A DNA stretch of 64,000 nt from Piper betle (GCA_033002965.1 JAURVB010012869.1:79686-143685), one strand, 5' to 3'; counted from the first letter of the stretch, positions 24,302 to 37,628 are shown. A program made the numbers and translations. Notes: a model not told the origin generated them from the letters alone.

Positions 24302-24680
24302 TCATCAAGTAGATACCTATGAAGGAGATTATGGATCATCAAGTAGAACTTATGAAGGAGACAACCATAATCAGTGTAGGCAATGGATCATCAAGTGGAA
24401 CCCATGAAGGAGACAATCATAATCATCAAGTGGAACCTATGAAGGAGATTATGGATCATCAAGTAGAACTTATGAAGGAGACAACCATAATCAGTGTACG
24501 CAATGGATCATCAAGTGAAACCCATGAAGGAGACAACCATAATCGGTGCAGGCAAACTTGGCTCTGATATCATTGTTGGGCCCTTTCGGCCCCTAAAAGG
24601 GACGTGCAATCATCAAGTGAAACCCATAAAGGAGATTATGGATCATCAAGTAGAACCCATGAAGGAGACAACTACAGTAT
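24302..24680 (+). repeat. Minisatellite with ATCATCAAGT...ATGAAGGAGA units
   Basis: Eight or so units of 'atcatcaagt(a/g)(g/a)aac(c/t)(c/t)atgaaggaga' alternate with 'ttatgg' and 'caaccataatcagtgtaggcaatgg' linkers, so a higher-order repeat of about 88 bp is visible (24336-24510). A second motif, 'gggcccctttcggcccctaaaaggga'-like, appears near 24580 and again near 24705. All three forward frames stay open for long stretches because of the repeat, but no gene is supported. Confidence 0.85.
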
Positions 24681-24789
24681 AGGCAGCCCTGACTCTGTTA
24701 GGACCTTTGAGCCCCCAAAAGGGATGTGCAATAAGTGTCACGGGCCTCTTAATCCAAAAACTAGCTCAGGGAATAAAGTTTTCTTATGA

Positions 24790-27100
24790 TGCATACATAC
24801 AAATTACTAACACCCTTTACGATCGATATGGGATAAACCCAACATTGGATTGATGAAAGTTGTCGCCTTTCTGGACATCCTGGGGAGAATCCATCAAAAC
24901 AAGCTTCAAGAACCAAGGTTTAGTGGTGGCCAAAGGGAGAGAGAGAGGATGTATGTGGTGGGTGGATTAATGGCGCTAGGGCTAGGTAGCTAATGGAGCT
25001 ATAAAAGGAGAAAAGATGTGCGTGTGCGTGTGTATAAGGAAGGGAGATTGGGTGAGTCGTTGGATATGGGGATGCTATTATGACGTTTCTGGTCTGATTC
25101 GTTGAAAGTATTTTCTGTTTTGTATTATGGTTGAAGAAGCTAAACTCGAAGTAGCACCCCCACCTTAACCAGACCAGCTCTTGTTTTTGTGTGCTGTTGA
25201 AACTCACCGACTCAATCAATTGTTTTGTCCAGAGGAGAAGAAGAGAGTCCTGGCCATGGCTGCCACGGCTCAGGAAGTTGCTGTCTTGGCTACTATACAT
25301 GAGCAATATATCATCATGCATATCAAATCTGTTTGACCTGGGATCAGGTTTTTTAAATAGAATATTTGAAATATGGTAAAAGTAAATTAAACATTCTTGT
25401 TAAATAATTTTTATATTACACAGACAATAGTGCATAAATAAATAAAAATGTACCGGATTCTATGATCAGAAAAACAATATTACGATATATCTCTATTTCG
25501 TTCATGAAAACGGTCTTTCTTTAATAGGAGAAAATTGCGTGAAGATGAATTATGACCAAATTCTCACGCCCTTATATAGATATTACATTAATTACAACCT
25601 TTACGTATAATTCATATATTTGCCTCACATAAATATTATTTATTAATATTTATTTAATAATAAATATTTAATGAATCAATATCCAACATGGACATCAATA
25701 TTAAATGGAAAAACATCTAACATATTCAATAGATGAACATCTAACATTCATAAGCATTTGTTTAATCATTTACATTCAACAAATCAATGTCTAACCATTT
25801 TTTTCTGATTGCATCTTCATAGGGAGTAGCATAGCCGTTTTATTTGTAAACAAATCTTTTAAAGATTGGTCGAGTTAGAAATGGAGATGGGAGGGCATAT
25901 CAAAGTCATTTTCATTAGATCAACAAAAAATGTTACAAAACCCCAAAATAGATTCACTACTTGTTTCAAAGAAAGGATACTCCAATATTATTTCCAATCA
26001 GCGGCTTAATAAGTTCTCGCGAGGATCACATTTGATGAGCTTATAAACATGCCTGTCCAACACACTTTGTGGGCTATTCTACAGTAAATATATTCAAGTG
26101 AGTTTTAAAATTAATGAGTTTAGCTTGAGCTAAGCAAAACTCGGGGGCAACATCACTGATTTGGGAGTTTAATCACCTACTTATGAGTCAAAGATAAAAT
26201 AATAAATTACCCCTTTTAAAAGCTCAATCTTTAAGATAGAGTTATGCTTGCTCAAACAAAAGGAGACTCCAATGTTAATTTCGGTCGACATTTTAATAAA
26301 TTTAAGGCATGATCACTTTTAATGAGGTTATAAAAACTAGATAAGATATTGTGTCATGCGCGACTTATACGAGATAAATTTTAATGTTATACATAAATTA
26401 TCATTGAATAATGATATAAATTATAATAATTTAATATCTTAGATATAAATTATGATTGACTTTAAAGATATATCCTATTTAAAAAAAATGATAGAATTAT
26501 ACTTATTTAATTTTTTTACTATTTTTTTCAAGACAATTAGGCAGACTTTTATTAGTAGGAAGTTAGAAATTGAGATTAGTAAAGTTCAAATTTGTAACCT
26601 TTCTACTGGCGAAGACATATTTATGATTTTTTTAAAAAAAATTAATTAGTGAATTTTAGTGAGATTTGAAGCCATGCACGAATTTTTCATGTATTTTGAT
26701 TGGTTGAATCTCCTATTTGAATTCCTATTTTATTAATATAAAATTAGATACTTATTCGATTCTAACATAAATAGGTTCGAATTGAATTCTAAAATTAACG
26801 AGTTTGGTTTGAGCTAAGCAAAACTCGCATTTGGCACCCCTAATCTTAAGATTTTAAGATAATCGGATCGTTAGGGAGAGGCCTCCTTACCCTTCGAATG
26901 GTATAACAATATAATAAATTATAATTAGCCGATTACCCGTAAATTAAAACTAAATCTAACGAGCGAGCAGAACTGGGTGCTCACACGAAACAAAGTCTTC
27001 ATTGAATAAAATAAAAAATAAATAATAAAAATAAATAAATAGATAAAGGCGGTTCATAGTTCCCGCCAGTCTCAAAACTAAGTCTCTGGACTCTCTTTCG
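24790..27100. other. Intergenic AT-rich sequence with degraded repeats
   Basis: No gene is supported. Two pieces share 'gagcta(a)gcaaaactcg' (near 26130 and 26810); the second ends in 'ggcacccctaat', like the end of an old TIR element. 24990-25030 has a TATAAAAGG-like motif with no gene attached. Confidence 0.4.
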
Positions 27101-27528
27101 CCTCATCATTATCATTACATCATCTTCTCAAGTGTGGAAACTTTGATTTTTTTTTGCTTTTGAAAATTTTCGCTTAGTTTATATTTCTTTGGATCGTTTC
27201 TTGTTTGTGTTTTTTTCTGGTTGATAGTACTTAAAAGTGGTCTTCTTCTTGTACCTGTTTCATTGGTTTCCATTGTTTTGAAACACTGTTGTTCCTGCTA
27301 TTGTTGATCTTGTGTGGAAATTGTGGGTTCTTCGTTTGGTATAGAAAGTTTGATCAGTTTAGGGGCTCTTGCGATCGGCCATTTTTCTTGCGATTCTTTT
27401 CGAGCTTTTGTTGAACGCATTGGAAACGGTGGGTTCTTGTTTGGATTGGAAGTTTTAAGAGTCTGAGTTCAGTTGTCAACTCAGCCACTTCTTCTCTTCT
27501 GTGTTCTTTGACTATTTGATTTGCACAG

Positions 27529-28937
27529 TCTAACCCAGAAGAAGAAGAAGAACCGGGTCCGTTGGGGTTACGCTTGACTAAATCCCCGTCTTTAATCCAT
27601 TTGATTGGAACGAGGCTATCGCTTGAAAACTCTGGTACTGCTTCAATGTCGCTTGGAAACAAGGCTGAAAAGATGAAGGCTTCCAAATTCGCAATGTCGC
27701 TTTTGAGGATAGGACGTTGGGAGGTATGTGCGCCTTGATCAGAGTTTGGTATATTGTATTTATTAATGATTTTAGATCCATTCAAAATGGTGCGTGCATG
27801 TGTTGTTCAATTCAGTGTGCGCCAAAGTATGAGAACAATCTAGTGGCAAAGTTCTATTTTGCAAGGTAGAAACTTGTGTGGGAGGTTCTTGATGGCAGCC
27901 TAAAGAGCAAGATAGAGATTCTATGGTCTGATATTTTGGACATCAAAGCAAGATTTCCAGAGGACGGGCCAGGGACCTTGAACATTGTAGTAAGTCCTTG
28001 AGTACTAAAATATTATCTTTTCTATCTTTCTGGGTCCTGTGATGATCATCTTTGATAATTGTAGCTGGCGAAGCGACCGCATTTTTTTTAGGGAAATAGA
28101 ACCAAAGCCTGGGAGGCATAGTCTTTGGCAGCTCTCACCTGATTTTACCAGTGGCCAAGCAAGCACATACAGGCTCACATTGCCCTTCCCCCACAAAAGC
28201 TATCATTTTTTTAAAATGTTTCTTAAATTGGTTTTTGTTAATGAATATTGTATCTAAGGAAGTTGATTGCTACTGTTATGTGTTTGAAAATTTTTGTCTG
28301 TTGAGAAGCTTAATATTGTTGCTTTTATGTTAAGAAAATTTGATTTCTCTATCTATTTATGTTTGTGTGGTTATGGAATGCTAACTCTATCCACATATAT
28401 GCGCTCAGGAAACATTTGATTCAGTGCCCACATGGTGAAATGGATAGTCATTTTTATAATCTCATCAAGCATGATCAACGCTTGAATTCAATGAGCTGTC
28501 AACCGGAAATAATATTGACGTCTCCATTCTTTGAAACTAATAGTGAATCTGTATCTGTTTCTCAACATTCAAGGGACCTTTTTGTTGATCAAACAAAAAA
28601 GGAAGATTTGTCCACCTTTTCAGGTAAGTCTGCCATTTTGACTGAAACTCAAGTAAACTACCATCTCAATGATTCGGAGTTTCCTGCTGGGGTCGATTCT
28701 TTTTACTCCCTCAATGGACATGATGCTGCCACAGTTGAAGCTCCTCAGGTGGCAAGCTGGGATGGCTCTAATGGATTGCTTCATCCTCTGTTTACATCTC
28801 CTGGTGGTGAGGAGATTGGAGGTGAATTATCAGGATATAATGGTGACTGTGCTCACGGTGGCTTGGCATATGATCAACAGCAGCAGCCACCTCTTCTCGA
28901 CTTACATAAAGGTGAAGATGGTGTCAATTACCAATGA
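27529..28937 (+). pseudogene. TRF-like 8 (TRFL8)-type gene, disrupted
   Basis: Four exon-like segments carry the family's order: 27529-27723 (GPLGLRLTKSPSLIHLI ... LLRIGRWE), 27816-27989 (YENNLVAKFYFAR, KLVWEVLDGSLKSKIEILWS), 28065-28172 (FFREIEPKPGRHSLWQ, DFTSGQAS) and 28409-28937 (CPHGEMDSHFYNLIKHDQRL, QPEIILTSPFF, then a low-complexity tail). Three faults are seen: an in-frame TAG in segment 2 where a residue precedes KLVWEVL, an extra T in the T8 run near 28082-28089, and a donor reading CAG|GCTCAC instead of GT. The N-terminal exon was not identified. 27100-27528 may hold leader sequence. Family members are plant-specific proteins annotated TRF-like; their role is poorly known. The family name is from memory and tentative. 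The open frame 28359-28937 is only the last exon. Confidence 0.6.
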
Positions 28938-29369
28938 TCAAGATCATATACCATACTACGTCGTCTACAAATGGTTGTTTTGTCGTCTAAACATGGCAAC
29001 AACAACCAATGAACAGCTCCTCAACTGGGTAATTTGTTTACTTGCTTCTTTAGAATAGATATATGTACATGTCAGAAAAAATAGAAATAGATTTGGAAGG
29101 ATGAGAGGATTTAGCTGGGTAGAAAAATGATTTTAGATTTTTTATAGTCATGGAAAGAGTTAGCTTGAAGCGGGCATTTGTTGAAGGCCAATTAAGGATG
29201 AAGGCCAGTTTTGTGACTGCCTTATTGCTCTCTCTGGGCCTGTGTATAGGTTTTACATCCACATATAGCTGAAAAAATATTAGATGCAACATTTTTGCAA
29301 ATGGAAAGTTGGAATTTTTTTGCCCGTTAGATTTGTGCCATTGTTGTACGAGATTATGATGCAATTAGC

Positions 29370-31061
29370 TAGGGCTGCTAAATAAGTGAGCGATCCGAGG
29401 TCACCTTGTGCTCGAACTCAATTCATATAGCTCGAAGTTCATTTAAACTTGACTCAAGACCGAACGAGTTTTGAATATATATACTCGATATCGACATGAA
29501 TATTTTTTATATTGTTCGCGCTTGACTCAAATTCGAATATATTTAAACTGTTAAATTTTAACGAGTTTGAAACTAGCTTGTTTGTAAGCTTGAAACTAGA
29601 TCGTTTAGGTGCTCAAAACCAACTCGTTTGGGAGTTTGAAACGAGGTCGTTTGAGAGCTCGAAAGTAGCTTGTTTTGGAGCTCGAAACCAGCTTGTCTAA
29701 GAACTTAAAAAGAGTTCGATCATTAGTTCGAAAATAGCTCATTTTGGAAAAAAACATATCGTTATAGAGATTAAAATTTAACAAAAGTAGTCTATCAACA
29801 TATTTATATAAACTATGTGAATAATAAAAGGTTTTTTCAAGTTTCAACCTATGTCTGAATTTTTTTTATAAAGTACCGAAGACATCATTCAATAGTATAC
29901 GTTTCCAAAAAAATAAAATGTTTGGATCCGAAAAATTAAATATAAAATTAGGATATAGCCGTACTTCAACTTACTATATAAATAGTATTATAACATTAAA
30001 ATATAGAATTAATCTAAAAACACAATCATGTCAAAACAATTAAAAAAATTAATATTTACTATTAAATAGCAAGCACTTAAAGTAGCATATACAATCTAAA
30101 TCATTACCGGAGTCCTCCTTCTCATCATCCACATTTTGTACTCCTTTGATGAACAATCTGGCGTCTCACACCCATACTTGGGGAAGATGTCACTGTCACA
30201 CACATTATAGGTATACAAATTTTATCAGAAACAAAAATTGATCTAAACCGTCTGTCTTACCCCGTCTTCAAACAAAGCTCCTATGAGGAATCTGAGTATG
30301 AGGCTGAGGGATCCCCAATGTATGAACAAACAAACGATTGCCAAATTAGAACGATCAGTGGGATGCTTCAGCTGTCAGATGAAGTTTTGGCTCATAACAT
30401 ATTGTCCCATTTGACTCCAAGAGATGAAGCATCCATTGGCTCTGTTTGTCGAAGGCTTTGTCAATTAACAAAAAACGAGCATCTTAGGAATATGGTTTGT
30501 CAGAATGCTTGGGGAACAGAGGTGACAGGGGCTTTAGAGCTTGGAAAAAATTCATAATGGGAGGAGCTAAAAGGGTAAATCAGGTAAAATTTTATAAAAA
30601 AATTAAAACATAATTAAAATTTGAAAAACCTTTTTTTATTATTAAGATAATTTATATAAATATATTGATAGACTATTTTTTGTTAATTTTAATCTCTATA
30701 ACTGGATATATTTTTCCAAAACAAGTTACTTTTGACCTTTTGATCGAACTGGCTTCGAACTCTTAAACGAGTTGGTTTTGAGCTATTAAAGGAGTTAGTT
30801 TCGAGCTCCTAAATGAACTGGTTTCGAGTTCATAAATGAGGTGGTTTCGAGTTCATCAATATCAAATATTTAAGTGTATTCGAGCTCAAGTCGAACTCGA
30901 ACAACTTAAAAAATATTGGAGTTAATTTTGAACATATATGTTTAAAACTCGTACGATCTCGTTTAAAACTCGTACGATCTCGAGTAAATTCGAACGAACT
31001 TCGAGCTATTCGAGCGAGTTCAAGTACAAACTACGGCTCGCTCATTCATTTAACAGCCCTA
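29370..31061. mobile_element. TIR element with about 480-bp inverted arms carrying an FKF1 fragment
   Basis: The left arm (29370 to about 29850, extending with family sequence to 30125) starts tagggctgctaaataagtga. The right arm, read on the other strand from 31061, starts tagggctgttaaatgaatga and stays collinear for about 480 bp. Both arms contain five or more subrepeats of a GAGCTCGAAACCAGCTCGTTT-like unit, then 'ttatagagattaaaatt' and 'agtctatcaa(c/t)atatttatata'. The centre holds an FKF1 LOV/F-box piece. Long inverted arms around a host gene piece recall Pack-MULE or foldback elements. I could not find a convincing target duplication (flanks caattagc and catacaat), so the superfamily is open. 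A relative without the second arm is at 21646. Confidence 0.7.
30140..30557 (+). pseudogene. FKF1/ADAGIO3-like LOV/F-box fragment
   Basis: The frame containing 30162-30557 reads RLTPILGEDVTVTHIIGIQ (the last strands of a LOV blue-light domain), then SETKIDLNRLSYPVFK, an acidic linker, and an F-box with LQLSDEVLAHNILSHLTPRD, SVCRRL and MVCQNAWG. After that residue block the family sequence stops and a TAA ends the frame. Upstream, 'TPLMNNL' in another frame continues the LOV domain, so one extra base lies near 30161. The LOV core with the flavin cysteine and all Kelch repeats are missing. The wording LRNMVCQNAWG favours FKF1 over ZTL. It lies inside a TIR element, so I infer capture rather than decay in place. 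An ATG at 30318 would give a 79-residue F-box peptide. Confidence 0.82.
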
Positions 31062-32515
31062 CATACAATCTTTGTTCTTCTAAATTAGGTCAATTTGCAA
31101 ACATTAACTAGTTTATGTCCAAATTAATTATATTTACCCTGTGTGGCCCACCCATATGTTCTTTACCGAGCAAAAAAATTCTCTTTTTTTTATTTATTGA
31201 GATAATAGAAACAGGAAAATTTTTTTACTTATTTAAAAGCACGTGAGTGTGTCATGTAAAATATTCATAATTATTTTATGCTATCACGGGTGTAATCATA
31301 TTTAATTTGTATATAATACAATTAACTTAATAATACCTTTTCATAAAAATATATTAAATATAATTACTTTTGGTAAGGTTGTCTCTTCAAAACATTCATG
31401 TCATTTTTGTACTATTTTCATACCAACCAAGCAAACATCAATATAAACATTAAGACTTCAAATTTTGGGAGCCCAGTAAAAAAACACAAAGGGACAGAAA
31501 AAACTGTATTTGTTCAATTACAAACAAAGAGAGTCCAATACCCACAACCTAGGTCCTCAATATCCAACATTCAAATCTACCATGACTTCAATTTAATGAT
31601 TTTGATACGTAGTAAAGACCATTATTTATAAGTAACAGGGCAATCGATCAGCTTCAATTTAAGATGATCGAGTATTTTTGATTGATACAATCTAATTCTT
31701 AAATACTTACATTTTATGCATAATGGTGTATAAAATGACTATTATACAAAGAAAACTCGATCCTCCATCCATAATAAAATTATGCTTCCAAAATACTTTA
31801 AATCAATGTAAAAAAATTTCTTTAATCGATTAATTTCATATTTACTAGAAGAGTCGGACAAATCAAATCTCTTAACGCAATACCCGTTCTCCGACCCGTG
31901 ATTGGTGGGCTTCAGATCCTACACTCCCGTTGCTCACGCTAGATTTTTCCTAAACTGAGCTCATTCATGATCGAACAATGTTGTTCAGATGAAAAGAAAT
32001 AGTCTAATCTATGCGCATGACAAGGTGCTTCTTGTACCCTCCCCATCTGGAACCCAATCTTCTCGAAGTAAGAAGAAGACAAACCACAGTGCACAAAACT
32101 CTACCCTCCTCACAGTGGTGAAAAAATTTGTCCCCAACAAAAAAAGGGTGATCTTGAGATCCCGTGATCTTCTCCTTCAAATGACAAACTCCTCGGCTTT
32201 GGCCGCACACTGCTGCAAATTAAAGGAATCCAGACATCAACGCCACTCTTTTGGACTTTTGCAACCCCACACAACCACATATTCAAAGACCCGTCCCCAT
32301 CTGTACCCATACGCATAGCAAAAGTCCAACAATGGCTCGGCCTTTTGAACACAGATTTGGTAAAATAAAAAGACGAAGTATCTATCACCGAAAGAACCAC
32401 TTAATTTCCAAGAAAAAAATTCACAAACACTGTTCTCGGATACTAAATATTGCTCATAAGAGATTCAAAGAGACCCACAATGATTCCAAGCTCTGATATG
32501 TTTCGATGGGAGAGT
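31062..32515. other. Intergenic sequence
   Basis: No gene is supported. 31989-32500 holds overlapping short frames on both strands without family resemblance; part may be the 3' untranslated region of the patellin gene to the right. Confidence 0.4.
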
Positions 32516-34082
32516 TTATATGGTGGTTTTCCCGACAAAGTACCGGTAAGCTGCTACCTTGCGCCGGCGGGAGCAGGTGTTGTCCATGGAGAGCACCATT
32601 TTCCCGGCTTCTCTTGTGGTGTAGGAGTTGCAAATGGGGTCTTCACGGGGTGCAATGTGCCGGTTCTTCTCTATTGCCACTGTGTAGCTTCCTTGTGCAC
32701 TGGGGATGAACTCGGCGCTGTAATCCAAGTCCCACCCACCCACCACCATTTCCCAAGAGATCATTGCTCCACCCTAATCACTCACAAAATCATCCAAAGA
32801 TGAGTAGAATCAGATATGACATTGACAACTGACGAGTACTTAGAATGTTCCCAACACGGGAGGTAATTAAGCTAAATAGTAGATATTTAGGACGGTTGTG
32901 TTGAATACCTCAATGCCCTCTATTTCAAGGTTGACCTTCTCTCCTCCCTTGATGGTGAATTCTGATGCTGGCTTGGGGGGGCCATTCTGGGCATCCTCCG
33001 GCTGGCTAAGTCCTCCATATTGAACTGGAACATGCTCAGGGCTTATAAACCTGATTGAAAGCAACAAAGCCAATCCACACAAACAATTGGAGAATGAGCT
33101 CACAACTCTAATGTAATAAGCAAAATTAGGAGGTCAGAATAGGGGAAGAAGACAGGAGAACAAACTTGTAGAGGGTCTCAGCTATATTGCCCTCTCTGGC
33201 TATCACAAACTTGCTCTTGGTCCTCTGTGTGAGGAAGGGGCTAAACACAGTGTACAACATGCTAAAATACCATGGCACATTGATGAAAACCTGAAAACAA
33301 AAGTGCAAATGGTTCAATAACATAAACCAACAAACTTGATATAAGGATTCACTAACCTTTCTAGCCACCATTTCTGGGTAATTGTCCTGGAACAGAGAGA
33401 GGATGTGGTTAGAGAACTCTCTGAGCTCCCTCTTGGGCATGTCCTTCAAGTCTGTCACCTGGATGATGGAGTTAACACCCCCAGGTTTGAAATGCAAGAG
33501 GTTGATCCCCTTCTCCAGCACCTGCACCCTCCACCTCAGAAACTTCTTCAACTTCTCCTCATCTCCAAAGGCCTTGTCATACATCTCCCTCTCCTTGAAC
33601 ACACCGTAGGCATTGTAGCAAACCGGGTGGCCTTCTCTGTCACACCCGTGCATGTAAGCCACCACCCCTTCCAGTTCCTTGAACCCCAGGTCCTCCTCCA
33701 TGATCCCCTCGGCCTTGAACTCCTCCCTCCACTGCAGACATTTTAGGAGCATGGAGAAGGACTCCGAGACCTTGAAGTCCCTGGCTCGGAGGAATTTGAG
33801 GAGGACAACGTTGGTTTGGTCGTCCTCCCCAAGCAAGGGAACTCCCCACATGGAGTCTGATGGGAGTGAAGTGGAGGAGAGGAGGTGTCTCAGCTCATCC
33901 AGGGCCTTCTTCTCGGATTGCTTCAAGTGGGAAACGAAGTAGGAGTCTTCCTTGAAGGAGGTGGAGCGGAGGGTGGCCACCTCCATTAAAGAGGAGACAA
34001 AGCTTTTCTTGCTTGGTTTGGATGGCTCCTGAGACGGAGTTGGAGTTGAGGAAGGGAGAGGGAAAGGAGAAGAGGCTTCCAT
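32516..34082 (-). CDS. PATL6: Patellin-6-like SEC14/GOLD phosphoinositide-binding protein
   Basis: Four exons on the minus strand join in frame: 34082-33357, 33290-33166, 33050-32909 and 32773-32516. The predicted protein has 416 residues, close to the family length. After a Ser/Pro-rich N-terminus comes FVSSLMEVATLRS, MWGVPLLGEDDQTNVVLLKF (CRAL-TRIO N region), then the SEC14 lipid-binding domain (LEGVVAYMHG, HPVCYNAYGVFKE, FKPGGVNSIIQVTDLKDMPK, LFQDNYPEMV, INVPWYFSMLYTVFSPFLT, about residues 140-300). A C-terminal GOLD domain (about 320-412) follows, with GPPKPASEF, GWDLDYSAEF, NTCSRRRKVAAYRY. Patellins bind phosphoinositides and act at membranes and the cell plate. The start is the first ATG before the family N-terminus. 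Introns are short and canonical and no break was found. Confidence 0.93.
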
Positions 34083-34990
34083 TGCAGAAAATGGATGAGA
34101 CCCAGATCAAAAGTTACTTAAATTGAATATCAACAAAGCTAGATATCCTGTCTTTTCTCTACTCCAACCGCCGCAAGCAAAAGCAAAGTTTAAAAACCAA
34201 AGCTCAAAAAGTTTTTCTCCCCTTCTTTTAAGACTCACCAGCAAAAGCTTCACAGGCTGGCCCAGAAGGAAAGTCTAAAAACATCAACTCAATGAAGATA
34301 ACTATCATGAACCAGAGATGACAGATCTTATCTCCAGAACCCTCAAAGAAAAAGGTTGAAACAACAAAGCAGTACTACAAAGATTGGGAGAAAAGAGCAA
34401 GTAGGATGGGCAAGGGAGCAGGAATGAGCCAATGAACCTATGTGTTAGTAGTAATTAAGTGCTCCAAAGATGCGCGTGAGTCAATCAAACCAAGAGAGGA
34501 GACTGTTCCCCAATATCTTCCTTCTTCTTCTGCAGGAACTCAAAGTGTACCAACAGAGACAGCAAGTTATAAACAACGTTAAGTGAAAGAAGTGGTAAAA
34601 CACATGAAACAAGAATCTGACATTAGGTTCTAAAGAACTCTTACACAGCTTCACCTCAGTCCCATGAACCAAATCTTCTTCTCCTACCTCTCTACCATAC
34701 AACGGTGCAATGGCTTTCTTGCTTCCATGGACTCGAGAGGAGTGGAACTGTGGAAAGGTGACATGACTTTGAAGTCAAAAAGAGTGGGAATTGGGAGGGG
34801 GTTGGGAAACAGAGAAGGATATTTATTGTAAGGTGTAATTTGGTTGGGGGAGTTTTGGATGAAAATACGAAAACCATTAAACTCAAATCAATTGAAGGAT
34901 GTAAATTGTCAAGCTAATGTGGAGCTCAAAAATGGTCCTACATGTGGGACCCAGATGTAGGAAAAGGGTCCTCACCCTTTAACTTTTATC
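34083..34990. other. Upstream region of the patellin gene
   Basis: Non-coding sequence that should hold the 5' leader and promoter of the minus-strand patellin gene. Pyrimidine-rich on the minus strand close to the gene. No defined motif is claimed. Confidence 0.35.
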
Positions 34991-37626
34991 AGAGTTTTAT
35001 TTTATAACATTTCCTTTTTCTTTTTAAAAAATACATACGGAATAAAATTCTTTGCTACTATAATTATAGTTTTAAAATTTTATTTTAATTCCCAAAAATC
35101 TTGGAGTTAATCCTCCGTTTTTTGACATTTTGAGTCAAACTTTATACTGACAAGGCTTCATAAGTGATTCTCTAATTTATTAGACTCTCACTAATAATTT
35201 ACCTAAATCATTATAAGTAGCATAAGTTATATATTTATCGATTTTATATCCGAAGAAAATATTATATGTATATATACTATTATTTATTTAATATTGTTGA
35301 AGCCACCTTGAAACCAATTTTATGTCAACCACACTCTATAACATGCTAAGCAAGTGTAGGTCCTTAAATTTTTGAAATATGATTAGTCTTTTATACCTAA
35401 TATTGAATATTAGACTAATCAAATGTAATTTTTTAATTAAATTTTCAAATCTCTCCTAAATAGATAACTCTAGATGAGATGTAAAAAAAATATTCCGAGG
35501 CAATCTTTGATCTAATACATGCCACTGAGTTAGCCATATCTTAACACAGACAAACAATACTAACCTTACAACCGCTCCCACCAAAACTTGCACCCTTCAC
35601 CCCTTATCTCTAGTTCTTATAGCTGCAACACCATGACCTAAATCACATTAGATGGTTCATTTAAGAAATCTACCAATATGCGAACCCTAAGCCCAAAACC
35701 GAGTTGATAATAGGCAACTCAATCGTGGTTAGCGCTGGTTTAATCTTCTTTCCTTTCCACCTTTATTTTTGCCTTGAATTGGAAACAATGAATGAGAAAA
35801 AAGATTAGCAAAAACTCCCCTTTTTTAACAATTTTAATTAACTTTGCAATTATTGAAACCACTTTGAGAGTGCAAAGTATGTGAGAACATCCCTTTATAA
35901 ACATTACTCTAAATCAGAAAAGCAGCACCAATTTTTTCAGACAAGCCTCACAAATTAAGGATATTAGCAACCAGCAAGTCCATGATATATGTTACTATTT
36001 CATGGAAAACAACTGAGTTATCACAAGTACTTCAATCTGCATTGGCTGATCCCTATGTTAAACATAGAGCAATGGCATCCATTTGACATCAATAAAATCA
36101 GCCATTTATTTTGCATAAAATTATCGCTCAAATATCCGGAATTTGGGCTTGAGTCTATTATTGATGGAGTACAGCAGACTCCGAGATATAAGCTCCAAGC
36201 ACACTAGCTAATTTGTCAGTAGAGGACAATCTTGTTGAAAATAGCAGCACACTGTCTAGGTAGATATGGAGATATGGTTTGAGTTGAATAGTTTGGCGGT
36301 GGGTATGAAGAAACTTGAATTCAGATGTCACTACTCTCTAGTCACCTGCCGTTCCTGTTTTAAATGTGGAGCAAAAGCATTGTAAGAGCATTGTCGGCTT
36401 GTTGAATTACATATCTTTGCATTGATATCTCTCCATCTGGGTCGTACCCAAATGAGCTCTTGGTCGGAAAGTGGAAGCAAGCTATAGAAAAGACTTGAAA
36501 GGGCCAACCTCTGCAATATGGAATCCTTTGAGGAAATTAAACCAGTACTGTACTGCAATATAAACAGTAGTCTTCTTTTTTGCCTTTGGTAGTTAAAATT
36601 TTAATAATACTATCAAGGATACAAACTTCACCTGCAGTTAAACTAATTATTTGTCAAGTGCAATATCATTCAGGCATCCAGCTCACTCATGATAAATGTA
36701 GTGATCCACCTTACTATTGTAAACTTATTGGTTTATTTCATGACAACTGATCATCTCATATGATTTATTCATTCATTCAATTCATGATAAATTAATGGGT
36801 AAAGCAAATAAATAGATTAAATTGTTTATGCCGACATATCTTTTGTGCTTATGCTCTTTGGGTACTTGCTTGTCTAGGGAAATTAGTAATAATCTTTCTC
36901 CTTGATGGAAGCATCATAATCGTAAATAGATAGGTTTAGTAATCGAACCCATTTAGATTGTTATAAGATATGTGGGTTGGATTTTGTGAACAATTGTTAA
37001 TGTTTGGGTTGCGTGTGTGTGTTAAACCAAGGATTACTTTAGATAATGAATAATTCAAAAATAAACCACCCGATTTTACTAAGTCAGACCACATTATTTT
37101 TTAAAAAAAATAAGGAAAAAAGAAAATTTTATATCTTTTAAAAGCAAAGAGCTTTTAAGTTTATGAGGATTCCAGAAAATTTTTGATAGTTTTTTTAATT
37201 TTTTTAATTTTTAAAAAAGAAATTGATATTACTTGGAGAAATAGGTTGAACCTTATTACCTTTATGTCTATTTATTCTTGACTTTCGATTACCTTGCCAT
37301 AAAAAATAAAATTTTGAGTTGCGTAATCCTTATTAGACTAAATACCACGTCATGTGACAGATTTTAATTTTGTATATAAACTCTCGTTAAATAATAAAAT
37401 AAATTATAATAATTTAACATTTTAATGATGGTTTTTAATTGAGTACTCTCACCTTAAAGATAGATAACATATCTAAATTAAATAAAAAGATAAATTACAA
37501 TATTTTTTTTAATTTTTGTTATATTTTAATTAGTCAAATCTACTACAAATATCATAGTAGTGGGCTTTTTGATGCTCTCTAGTCTTGTGTGGATTTAGCT
37601 TTTCCTAATAGAATATGATCAATCAC

Positions 37627-37628
<2 letters not shown>
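34991..37628. other. AT-rich intergenic sequence
   Basis: I see no gene, RNA or clear repeat end here. Confidence 0.45.

Noticed and set aside
33405..33942. Open frames opposite the patellin gene
   Set aside because: They are antisense shadows of well-supported patellin exons.
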